Shown piece by piece: positions 1 through 12,300 of a stretch of 64,000 nucleotides of DNA. Below the pieces are notes generated by a model. The model was not told the DNA's origin. It saw only the letters and a list, made by a program, of their open reading frames with translations, and did no database searches. This DNA comes from Liolophura sinensis. Taxonomy: Eukaryota > Mollusca > Polyplacophora > Chitonida > Chitonidae. The stretch spans positions 25,245,704 through 25,309,703 of the forward strand of contig NC_088304.1 of the NCBI RefSeq assembly GCF_032854445.1, read 5' to 3'. The translations under genes and the position numbers were made by a program. Positions within the stretch are counted from its first letter, which is position 1; every line of letters starts with the position of its first letter.

Positions 1-3000
1 AGATGTGATTTAAGACCTGGCGCAGAGCTGCAACAACTGGAGTCTTATTAAGGCTGTGTGAGAATGAGCAGTACCTGAGGTAAAAGCTCTCGTCTACACA
101 TAAATAGATAAATATACATTACGTTGCATGTTGTATCTGTATCGGGGCAAATTTACGTTGCATTTTGTTATGAAGGTGTGTCTCTGCTAACTTCATCGCA
201 GAACTATTATTGCAGTGCTAACCTCAACTCGCTTCAAACGATACTGAATGAACTTCAAACAAATGGGACACTTTGTAGTCAACATTTTGATTTCACTCAA
301 AATAATTATGCAGATGCTTCATACATGTACATGTATTTTACATTTCATATCATGGAAGATAACATCAGAAAGCCAGGGAAACTGTGACGAATTCAAAATC
401 ACTATATACACATTTCCAGCACTTCTAAACCCTCCACAAGTAAACAACAAATTCACATTGGCAGGATTTGAACTTCTGCTGCCACTGGCATGCCGCACAA
501 AACATACTCAACTGTAAACTCTTCTTATTATCAGGGCAGATATTAGCAGTACCTAGTAGTAAAATTCAAAATTACACTTCTCTCCCAGCTTTGTCAAAAA
601 CAGTAACGATATGAATGTGACATTTCTTAGACTGATTAAGAGACTTGAGAAAAGAGAAACTGTGTATTCCTGTTATAATTACAGGTGTACTACCTAAAGT
701 GAGTGCTTGGGTTTAACGTCGTACTACTACCTAAAGAGACTAGATTAAAGTTTTCATACAGACTTTACAGATAACAGTTCTACTGTCTATTACACATGCC
801 ATTTAAGACATCTCCAGTACACTCCTGGTATACATGTATACCCCGCGATTGATTTACAGCTGCTTTTCACTTTGACAGATTCAGCATGATGATGTACAAT
901 ACAGGATATGAATCACCACTCCTTGATTGTCCAAGAATGCTTCATCTTTACTGCTAAGCCACTGCAATGGAGCAACAGAATCTTGTTTTAAGTGCGAGTT
1001 CGCACAAAGCTGTCAACAGCATACTACAGCCCTCTACCCAAAGTTTGAGGCACTGATAGCATTAATACAGAACCTTGATGCCTGCTTGATTTTAAAGCGT
1101 AAAGAAGTTCTTAATTCATTGTTGCACTGGTAAGTGCACAAGCTTCAAATTAACCAATCAAATGTTCGGATGCACTAGTAAAGATGTAAGATGTTCGGAT
1201 ATCAAGCTGTGAGGAGATGTATTGAAAATATCCATTGAATCTTTTCTAAGAGACATGTACTAGTATGTTATCTGGCGGCAGTTAAGTCTTAAAACACTTT
1301 GACCAAAACATGTCACACAAAGTGGCTTACACGTCCATCGGTTAAGGATCACTAAACCTCCCATCAAAGCCACTGATCATTGTCACAAGTAAAACTGATT
1401 TTAATTGGTTGACAGGAGGCATTTGGAACTTTCGACCAGTCTATTGGCCTATCAGTATCACTGTTGTTTGATTAGGCCCAGACCTGGGTCTCTCTGTGTT
1501 CCAGATCCCTCAGTTATTGGGTAGAGCCGTACAGCATGTCAATTACCCTCTAATTGGGCTGTCTGGCTGCTGGCAAGGAGCTTGTACTGGAATCCTGGCT
1601 TATAGGATTCAAACAGGAACACAAAGCCATAGTGGGCAAGTGAATGAAGAAAAGCATCAATGCCATTCACCTTCAACCCCAATGCACAGCAAACCTGATC
1701 TTTGGTTGAACTGAATTAGCCTTTTTTAAAAAAATTTACCCCCTAAACCATTGGTGTAAAATCTCAGTCCACAGCTTCACCAGCTCCGAGATCTGCATTG
1801 AATCAACAAGTGAGCTTCATGTGATCATTTTGCAAAAAGGCAGTGCATGGAGAAGATGGATGATTAATTGGTTGGATGGTAGTTTAACAAGATTTTGGAG
1901 AATTTTCATTCAACTGATGGTGCTAACTGATGGTTTTATCAGTGGACTAAACCAGACTGCCCTTGGAAAACCAGCAATGTCTGCCAAGATATTAGGGAAC
2001 TTTTCCACTTGTAACATACGAATATGAATATGCATGCTCTGTAATGGGTGGAAGTCAAGTGGTCTTCAACAAGTGATAGACTGCACAAACAGCGCCCTCT
2101 ACCGCGTTTTGTCAACAAGGTCGTTGACTGAAGCCGACGAGCTCCTTATCCAAGGAACAAACGTCCATTGCCAGGTGATACATGTCAATGCATTGAAGGA
2201 GTTATTAAGGACAATAATGTCTATTTCTCTCAATGGTGCAGTCTTCATCTGGAAGGTTATGATTATTCATCTGGAATGTCTTTATTGGTTGATGGATGGC
2301 ACACGAATGTCTGTTTCCACGCATAGATTAAAACATGGTCCAACCTGTGTGATTTTAGTTTCAAAACAACCTGAGCAGGGCACATCTGCTAACATAAGAT
2401 TTTCAGCTTCAAATATTTCTGAATTATGTACAAGTTTTACTGATGTGTTCTTGCACTAAAGCAGTCTTGTGGAACTTATTTAAAATTTTAAGATCAAAGC
2501 GTTTGTGAATTTATAGGTTTTTGACCCTACATGATTTATCATTTTTTTTGCCTGTCTGTTGAACACATGACACTGCCAAGCCGGATTTTTAATGAGGAAT
2601 TCACTCGCATATGTACATGTACAGGCATACATCTACATGTACATACATATACGGGGAACATGCTTATGTTAGATGCTGGAGACTCCAAACAGCACAGCTG
2701 AGCCCAATCGCCAAATACCCATTTAAATATCGACCAGAATATTGCGTGATCGATCGTCCACAGAGATTCGAGAACGTCCGTGAGTCAGACGTACCTTGTT
2801 CGAAGACCGATGCTCCGCCATCAATCAACTCAATAAATCAATGGTGCAGCTGGGGCTTGGCTCTGCCAAAGTTAATTTTCCTGATGAAAATATATTGATC
2901 CGCACATCACAATTTCCCGAACCAATGAACTCTTAAGCCGTACCTAAAGCCACTGGTCGCTCTGGCAGAATAAAAATTCAATTACCAGAGCAACTGTTGC

Positions 3001-6000
3001 TACAGCAATATTTAAGCCTGTCTCAGTCATGATGTATTTCTTTTATCTTTACCTGCAGCACATGTAATTACAAAGAGATTACTGCATTAAAAGCATGGAA
3101 TCTGTATCATAATCTTTGTCTTGTATAATCAGTATAAAAAACAATATGCCACATATGTAATGATGACACACAATATGTAAATTGTATCTAGGTTTAACAC
3201 GGACATTATCATGTAGATAAATTTATTAATATACATACAGCACAAAACTCGTAAGAAAAAAAAAAAGCTTGATTATAGTATGTCTGATCTTGCAGAATTA
3301 AATATCAAAGGGAATACAGCGGTATTATCTCATTGCGATATAAAATGACTTCAGCTCTAATCGCAGATACTGCTAATACCAAGGCCGCATCGGTGTGGAG
3401 TCATTGCTAAAAAAAAAAAAAAAACCCTAGTATGTTAGAGAAAAGTATACTCTATCCACCAGACACGGCATATGTTATTGTATCAAAATTTTGTAGTCTT
3501 CGGAAATCCAATGATAGTTTATAGTGTTAAAAAAAAAAAAAAAAATCATATCATCTTTCGTCAGCATAATGAGCAAAAAAAAAAAAAAAAAAAAATTTTA
3601 ACAAAGGCGCTCTTTTCAATCTTTGCAGTTTATGATGATGACATTCAGAATTTCTACCTGCCTTTAATTTACCTTAATTCCTGTCATAATTGAACAGAAC
3701 ATCATTAATTCCACCCTCCAACTTTATGCCTTATCCTCTGAGTGGGCAGGTGGGTTTAAGCTGGCCGGATAAATCCATCAAGTACCGACACAGGTAAATC
3801 TTGACTTCTCATTGTCACACAGCTGTGACTTAAAAGCCAGATCCTCTCGATTAAATGCAGACAGTGTCCTTAAGGCGAGCCATTCACCCGAAAGTGACCG
3901 CTTGACCGACGAGGGGACAATAGGCTGTTTCTACAGCACCCTCATTGACCAGGTATTCTGGGGACATACATGTATATTCTCCGATGCCATGGACAATAGA
4001 TCAACAGAATCAATATCCACCACTGGATTAGACAGCCGAGAATAAATGTACCAGTTATAATAGTCTCTCCTTCTTCTTACCGTCACTCAATTCATTTTTA
4101 TATCCCTCCTCGAACTCTCAGTTGCTCAATACCCTTTTGCAGTTTGCTCCCATCTCCCACATAGACACAACACACAAAATTTTATTCTTAATATCGACCC
4201 ACTCAGATCGATAAGCACTAGTAACTAAATTTGTAGTCTCATCCATGCAAGTCTCCATTAAGAGGAAGCATACGATATTTTCCGAAGCATAGCCGGTCAA
4301 TGTAGGCTTTGTCGTTAGAACAGAATATTGATCTATATGGGTGACATGTGACGTTTAGGAGCTCCCCTTGTTCCAGGTGTACCATAAGTCTGTTGTAGCA
4401 TTAGCCTGGAATTCCCACTTCTTTGACATTAGCATTTGACACGGAGTAAGACACAGTGGCTCCTCCAAAAGCCTATCAATCAATAATCGCTGCGCAATCT
4501 AACCAGCCTTTTTAATGTACTTAAGTAGGCCTGGGTAAGTAACACAATGCGATCGTCGCAAACACGATGTAGCCTCATTGTGTCGTCGTGTCAATATGAT
4601 GTGATTTGGAAGGAAGCTCTTCATGTACTAGACATGCTGCTAGCCCTTTGAGGAGCTGGTGGGATGGAGGAAAAAAGGTACAAACTGCAGTCAGAAGATG
4701 CCCGGCTCCTGCCTTCAAGGGGGCAGTGTCTTAAAAACTGTGGGTATCAATCCATGGCTGCCAATCGATAGCCACTAATCTGATCTCGCACAAGCCCTAA
4801 TGTCTTCCCCAGGAAAACAAGGAGGATGGTTAAAAATCAATGTACGGCGAGATCAATAATGGACAGATACAAGAACATAGAGTTAGACATCCCAACAGAT
4901 TCCGACCCCCACACAATCTGAATTTCTCAAACATACAAACAGTGCGGACGACAAGCGTGCAGAAAGCTAAATCCTCACAGTACCTGGAGTTTACACAGCC
5001 TAAAGAGGTTTGCAAATAGCCAATAGCTCATGGAAATATTAAAATCGGTAACAGGACATCAGAGATATCTGTGACTTGCCGCGACTCAATAAAGACGTTC
5101 ATCTAGGCATGATTGATACAATAGACCTGTATAGCCCATGACAAAGGCAGGAAAAAGGCTAAATCTATAACAACATGATTTTTAGATTCCTCTATGCACA
5201 TGCGCGCAATTTGGCCCAACTTCGTTCAATAGCTTCTTTGTCAACATCACTAAGTAAAATAGCGACCTTTTTACTTCTCTCATCAAAATCAATATCTGTT
5301 TTTCACTGTATTGGTTTAAGTCAACTTTTCTGCTTTTCAACACAGCAGGTTTGTCAAGAATTGATATGTCCACCTTTTTATGACTAAAAAATTACATCTA
5401 TCTATCTCAGGTGGTCCAGAGAAAAAAAAAAGAACAGAAAAAAAATCTGACAAAATAGAAAAAAAAGCAGCATGTATAAAAGTTATGACCACCATTAAGA
5501 AAAATAATCGCTATGTCATACTAAGTTTTCATAACTCACTATTAGGATGCTTTTTTTTATTATTATTTTGGGTCAGGGTAGAGGAGATGGGTGGAGCAGG
5601 AATATTTCAGCTTTCTACATGTATAGTTAGCTTTCCATAAATTACACAAAAATCTAATAATGATACTAACTGGTAAAATACCATGTAAAGTTAAATACCA
5701 TGTAAAGTACAATAATAACAAGCTTCACTGATATATTTTTCATAAAATTTAATCTGACAGAGAGGGCATAGAATAAACAAAATGAGGCACTGTCTACCTA
5801 TCCCATTTCATCAGCTCATGCCATGGAAGAACGAAAAAACAATGAATTTGTGGCAAATACATTGAGCTGTAATAAACCACTCTAATTTTGCCAGCTCAAG
5901 ATTTAACATTCAACAGCTGTTGGAGTTCAAAACTGCATGATCCATCACAATTTGATGTGTGCCTGAGCTGTTCCCATAACTATTTGCAGCAATGCAGTTA

Positions 6001-6838
6001 ACTGGTGGCTAGCTACGGGTGGGGGGGGGTGGGGGGGCAACGATCTTCTCTCATATTGACTATTAAATCCAGCTAGCAAACAAACAAACATTTCACATCA
6101 CCAAGCTTTCTCAGTCAGCACACAAATAAGACACGCGAGCCTCTGTCAAAATCTAAACAATATCACTGTACCTAGCGCTGAGGCACAAGCAGTCAGTGCA
6201 ATTTCATTTCTCCCCTCTCTCTCTACACTCACAGCTCTGGCCTGTGCCACCACTAACTTACAGCTCTCTCAGTCTGACTATACATCTAGCTGTAAAAGTA
6301 ATCCTGAAGTTTTCTCGGTTTCCCCTTGCCCTGGCCTGCTTACAGGCCGTCCAGGGCACGGCTGTCTAGCTGTGAGCGCGGCCCCCTCGCCCGCTGCAGC
6401 CAGCCTGCCTGCCTCGCTCGGGATGACATCACTTAAGCTGCCGAACTAGCGGACGGGAAAATCATTGGGGTGCGCGCATCACCCGCACGCTGACCTACTC
6501 TACTCCTCGGCGCGATTGTTCGCCGCCAAATAAACATAGGAAAAACTTTCAAAACTTCACTATCGCATCCCGAAACTTTCTTCAGGCGAACTGACAAGTG
6601 CTACATAGCCATCGCAGGCCTGTCGTAGCGCGCACACACGCTGGCTGAAGCAAGCAGAACAAAGACTCGCATCCTCTGATCGCCATATTGATTATCGCTA
6701 ATATTTTATCAATCAAACGAAAGACTTTCTCGCCTTTAGAAAAACGCCACAACGTTGAAACTTTCTCACAACACGCATACACCCTTCTCTCACACAGTCA
6801 TGGTACATGTGACAAAAATTAACAAAATTCCACGTTAC
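1..6838 (-). other. Intron 1 (part) of the CUX1/CASP-like gene, no other coding exon recognised
   Basis: This stretch lies downstream of the CUX-like exon 1 donor on the minus strand and is read as the start of a large first intron. I found no translation on either strand resembling the next expected CASP exon. It holds several poly-A runs (around 3408, 3530 and 3577), a poly-G run near 6020, and a short SINE-B tail fragment near 695-725. The segment from about 6340 to 6540 is clearly GC- and CpG-richer than the rest, as expected for a region flanking a promoter. The assignment as intron is inference, because the next exon is outside the window. Confidence 0.6.
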
Positions 6839-6901
6839 CTGAAGCTCTTGTAAATCAAAGTTTTTCCAATAGTGACACATCGACTGCACACTCGCAGCCA
6901 T
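6839..6901 (-). CDS. CUX1: CUX1/CASP-like, first coding exon (partial gene)
   Basis: The minus-strand ATG at 6901-6899 opens a 21-codon exon, MAASVQSMCHYWKNFDLQEL plus Q, followed directly by a GTAACG donor. It aligns over its full length with the vertebrate CUX1/CASP first exon, which begins [20 protein letters not shown] plus Q and is also 21 codons. CUX1 encodes a cut-repeat homeodomain transcription factor. The same locus in animals yields CASP, a coiled-coil Golgi membrane protein sharing this N-terminus, so the exon cannot say which product is made. The rest of the gene runs off the left edge of the window. The gene is divergent from NUP88, with 267 bp between the two start codons. Confidence 0.8.
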
Positions 6902-7168
6902 CTTGAACGGGAGTTAGGCTCGATCGATTGATCACATGACCGACTCAGATCGAATATACTCTCAAACTGAAACGTCGACCGATCGTGTAATTCGTAAATG
7001 GGAAATGCACAGATAAAGTCATCGAAGTTAAATGCCAGACTTCAGCTAAATAAACATTATAAATCGCCAAAATCCGTATGGTTGGCTGGTTTCGTGACGC
7101 ACTCACGCAGAACGACGGGAAATGTTTTAAAGTGAGGACAACTTCGATGTATAGAGTAGCAAATCAAT
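6902..7168. promoter_or_regulatory. Shared divergent promoter region of CUX-like gene and NUP88
   Basis: Only 267 bp separate the start codon of the CUX-like exon (minus) from that of NUP88 (plus), so both 5' UTRs and core promoters must overlap unless non-coding first exons exist further out. No TATA box is evident at a sensible distance. The segment has several CGAT-containing motifs (for example GATCGATCGATTGATCAC near 6921 and CGACCGATCG near 6975), and CpG-rich DNA lies just inside the CUX intron. TATA-less, CpG-rich bidirectional promoters are common for housekeeping genes. The promoter role is inferred from gene arrangement. Confidence 0.55.
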
Positions 7169-9350
7169 ATGGCAGCCGCCAGCGATTGGAGTGATGTTCT
7201 AAATGTCCATCCGATCAGCGCGATTTTACGAGAATCAAACCAGAAAGATCCGAAAAGAAAGACACGATCGGATTCTAGAGGTCTGATCGCAGTCCAAGGA
7301 AGCGACTTGTACATTTGGGACAGCCACACGGCTAGTTGTCTATATACAAACTTGAGACAGCTTACGGCAGACGATTCTGGTGCCGGCGATTTGGCTAGGA
7401 AATCGAAACGAAGCCAGTTTCAGGTACTCGAAGGGTTAAATGACAACATTAAAAGTCAAGTCAATCGAAGTAAGGTGCCCGCCAATCTCCAGGGGCTATA
7501 TACTGAGCTGTCTGTCCATAGAATACTCACCTTTTCGACGTACTTCGATCCGCCCAAAACAAATACAACAGACAGTGCGATCACTGCCTTCACTAAGTTA
7601 CATTTAGACTCGGACAGAGTTTACTTGTAACTTAGTTTATTCATGTGGCTGCTGGCTACAGAGGTATAGTGTGCATTGACTCATCACTTATCTAGTGAAA
7701 AAGGTAAAAGAGATAACAGCTTAACTTATCTATCACTCATCAATTCTCTTTAGCGGCTGAGAAAAACACTTCCATTTACTTCATGTTGGTACACGTTCAA
7801 ATGAGCAGTGTTAGCTGAAGGACACACAAGACGAAAAAATCCTTGGGTGATATTATATTTGGACCTGAATTTACTGTTGTGTAATTTCTAATACTGATTT
7901 AGGTTCTGCAGTTGAATAATGATGTGAAACCTGTTTCTAAATGCTTGCTTTACAATAACATTAACTTTACCTTGTCTTGAGTCTGTATTTTTACTTTGAA
8001 CTGGATCAAATACAGACCAATTTTTGAATTCTACCTTAGTTTATAAATAATGAAATTTAGATCGATGTGATTAACTCTGGGATAGAATATAACTTTGCAA
8101 CGTTTAATACTTTCCTAACTTAGTTTACAAAAAATATCCTCCATCTGGAAGGTGTTGTTTTTGTACAAAATCTGACACAGTAAATTCTGTGGGGAAAAGT
8201 TAAGACACCAGAAACTCAGTTTTATAGATGAACTTTAAATATGGTTACTCAATAATGATCTCTGTTTTTAGGCAGATGTATTAAATATTTGTAAAATTTA
8301 TGAAATATTGAGATGGAAAAAGCCTTTCATTGATTGCTGGTTGTTTTAGCATCATTTTTATCATATATTACATATGTCTAATGTAATTAATTTTATGGCT
8401 TTTAATGGTGAACTGAAATGCTCGAAGACAGCATGCATCATGGCTGTCTTGTATTAAGCATCTTCCAGTATTACCTTCAGAAATCATCATAAATCAAGTT
8501 TATGTACCATTTTTCATGACTGATGTCACCTTGATGACATGTTGCAGGCAACTTTGAAAGTTGTTTAGGGTTGTTGATTACTTTGATTCATATGTCAACA
8601 AAACAAACATAAAGACACATGTATGTATGTACATGTATGTATGTTTGTATTCTTTGGGTTTTATATTGTAGTTAACAATTTTTCAGTTATTTGATGATGA
8701 GGACTCATTAGGTTTATGTACATATGGTGTTTCCTCTTGTGGCTGAGCAAATCCATGCTGCCAAAATGCTGCCGCTGGCAAAGTATCATGCCAATGACAC
8801 TATTGATGACACCCCACCTAGTCATATTATATGGAAAAGGGGTCAACCAGTCATGTTTCCTTTCTCTAATCCCTCACTGCTGAGGCAGCAACAAGTACCA
8901 TTTTTTAAAGTTTAAGGAACGACCAGGCCCAGGTTTGATCTCGGGTCTCCCGACTTCGAACACACAGAGTGAGTGAGTGCTTAGGGTTTAACGTTGTACT
9001 TAACAATTTTTCAGTCATATGACGGCGAAGGAGACCTTAGAGTGCATGTAATGTGCCTCCCTCTTGCAGGACATATTTCCACCGCTCTTTTATGTAGTGC
9101 TGCTTCACTGAGACGACTTACCGAAGGCAAATAAACCATCCCACCTGAGCCTTTACACTGACATAGGTCAACCAGTCGTTCATGCTGAACACCAGGGGAG
9201 GAAGTTACAACTTCCTCTGTTAAGATCTTAGGTGTGACTCGACCCGGGATTGACCCTGGATCTACCGCCTCCCGAAGCGGATGCTCTACCAACTGTGCTA
9301 TCGGGTTCGGTCACACATAGTGAGCACAAGAGATTAGCACTAATGAGTGA

Positions 9351-9384
<34 letters not shown>

Positions 9385-12300
9385 TTATTCATTTATTTGA
9401 TTGTTGTTAAGCTCCACAGGAGTGCACATATATACATATATTCAACTTAAGTTACAGTGAAAGGTCTGTGATATTTTGGATAAGTTAGGCCATGTAGTCA
9501 ACTGTTTTTCTTGTATGGTGGGGTTTATCTTCAGCTAAAACAGGCATTTAATATATCAGCATTTTTTTTCATGAACAGACCCACATTAAATTAGTACAAA
9601 TCACAAGAATTTTATTCCGAAATGGACGTAAAGGTGTAAAGAGATTTTATGATGTTGTGACAGACATTATTGATGCGGTGTGTAAAAACGTCCCAGGCAT
9701 GTATCTAATTTCAACTACAAGAGAGCATTTTTGGAGGCAAATAAATATCATGTCATATTACATCTGACACTTCTGAAAATTCCCATTTTCCCAGCAAGAT
9801 AATATTACTCCGCCTTTCAAACACCTCTCAAAGCACCTTTCTAAAGTCAGCAGAACTGGAACACTGAGCGACTTAGTCAGGGACGAACTTTTAGGTCATT
9901 TATGGTAATTGTATTAACTCATTGAACAGAAAAAAAATCAATAACATTTTCAGATACAGAGTTTAATGATCTTTCTACTTGTGCTTTCTTCATTTTTACA
10001 ATTTCTTTTCCATCAAATCAATGACGGTTTAATCAGAACTAACTGGAGTGTATTTATTTGTTTATTTATTTAGATTTGTACTCGGTAAAGTAGACTTGTA
10101 GGAACAAATTGTAACTGAATTAATGTGTATTTGAATACAAAATTAATACATGTTTAATCAGTCAATATGTGATTCTGATTTGGACTTGGAATTAAATTGG
10201 TTATCTGCAAAGTTGATCTTTAACCAGTCAGGATGTATAAGCTTAAAAACCCTCCCCCTGTCACCTCATCCTTATAAATGAAGTTGTACAAAAGGGTCTC
10301 TGTTTTGATAGTTTAATCTTATTCAAACCATTGGAAAAGATAATTCCCTGTGTCAAGTGGTATATGGTGTACTTTGCACACAACAACATAATCTGATAAG
10401 CAAATTCTGGCCGCACGCACCATTTTGTCCTTCTCAGGGTGACAATGCTTTGATTTCCTAAAATTCTTAATCAATCTCTCAGTTGTTCCAGTTTATCATT
10501 ATGGTCAGGTTTGGTTTGAGAATTAATTCTTATCTAAAAGTACTTTGTGCCCCTCTCCTTCCTATAATCCCCCCCCCCTCGCCCCCACCCTTAAATGCAT
10601 TTCGTATTCATAATGCTTTTAACACATATCAATATAATCTGGATGATTCAAATCAGTCAACATTAAAACTAACTTTTGGTAAATGGAAGGCTGTTATTAA
10701 CTGTAAAATACTTGTGTATCTTAACAAGCGTAGTTTTAACTTGCAGCATTTCATGAAAAAAAAAAAACGGCTATGGCTTGAGGAGAAAGAAATTTTTCTA
10801 ATGCATAATGAAGTCATGCAAGTAGTTATTAGGTACTGAACATTACATCTTGATGTTTAAAAGACGTGTTTTAAATCATTAAACCTCCAACCTCAACTGA
10901 TCAGACAAGACCATTGAGGATATAGGGTAAAATCGAGGTCTGCGTAGCTAAGACGGTATCTTTAATTTGTTGGGCGAACTGCATTGGTTTAGTTGTTTTA
11001 TTATGTCATATTACCCTATTTCTGCTAATTTTTGGTACTCCTCGCCTGCCCATTTTAGCCAATATATATGTAATTATAGCAGAAATATTCCGTTTCTTTT
11101 GTCTCACACGGTTAGACCATCTAATGAACGACATACTCATTTCTTTACTTTTCCAAAAGACTGGTAAAGAATGTAATATTCTACTTTCGTCACTGGTAAT
11201 GTCTGTTCGAAAAATTAGAATAATGAGGGTATTAGAATTGGCCAGTGGGCTGGGCTGCTCAAATGCACATTAAGAATCAACTCAGGTTTCAATGTTACAA
11301 CTCAGGTTTCAATGTTACAACTCAGGTTTCAATGTTACAAGTCAGGTTTCAATGTTACAACTCAGGTTTCAATGTTACAACTCAGGTTTCAGTGTTACAA
11401 TAATATCAATATCATCCTAATATGTAACAAGTAAAACTTGACTGTCCTCTCAAATTAATCAACCACTTTGGTGGCCTAATGGTTAGTGCGTCCACCCGGG
11501 ATCAAACTCGGGTTATGTTATACCAAATACTTTAAAAATGGTACTTTTTATTGCCTCGCTTAGCACTCAGCACTGAAAGGTTAGAGCAAGGAAACATGAC
11601 TGGTTGGCCTGGTGTCAGAATAATGTGACTGGGTGGTTTGTCATGTCTGGTGTCTTTGGCATGATACTTCAGTGGCGACAGAGCTTTGGCAGCATGGACT
11701 CACCCTGCCACATAAAGACACAGTATATATACTTACACACCTTATGACTACTCATCGTCATATGACTGAAAAATTGTTAAATGCGACATTAAACTTCATT
11801 CATTCATTTATTCAAATTTAATCTAGGACGGTTTCAGTGGTCTAATGGTTAGAGCATCTGCCTCAAAGGAGGGAGACCTAGGATCAAACCCTGGTCCGGA
11901 CATACCAAAGTCTGAAGGTTGTTGTTGCCTTACTTCGTGCTCAGCCCTGATAGGTTAGAGCAAGGAAACAGAACTGGTCATCATATGACTAAAATGTTAG
12001 GGCACAAAAGCCTAAACATCCATCTATAAGCTTTACAGACCTTAGAACAAGGCTCTGTTAGACTTGTCCCAAGGGGAACAACTCCTGTCATGTCACCCTG
12101 AGCATTGCATATGCAGGGTAAATAGGGCTTAATACAATTCGCAGAGAGATTTCTCTATTATATTATTTATAATATATTGTTTTATAATTTTATTATTATA
12201 ATTTTATCTAAATATTATTTATTGGCTTAAACACTGATTTTTAATGGTCTGTAGTATTAAGAATGAGTATTTTGGTGTATTAACAATGGGTTTAAGATAC

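Noticed and set aside
2034-2459. 141-codon open frame on the plus strand in the CUX intron
   Set aside because: It begins with ATG and is the longest frame there, but the translation resembles no family I know, has no plausible splice or promoter context and shows no coding-like composition compared with its surroundings.
6582-6782. Extra minus-strand coding exon of the CUX-like gene next to exon 1
   Set aside because: The open frame is read through after the exon 1 donor and shows no resemblance to the expected next CASP segment.
7057-7329. Minus-strand open frame opposite NUP88 exon 1
   Set aside because: It is a shadow of NUP88 exon 1 and the promoter, with no family match.
9230-9310. 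A tRNA gene on the minus strand (GATAGCACAGTTGGTAGAGC with GGGTCAATCCC)
   Set aside because: It is the head of a SINE C element: the stems do not pair as a cloverleaf and it continues into the SINE body.
11281-11400. CRISPR-like array
   Set aside because: The six 20-bp units are directly adjacent with no spacers, in a eukaryotic intron.
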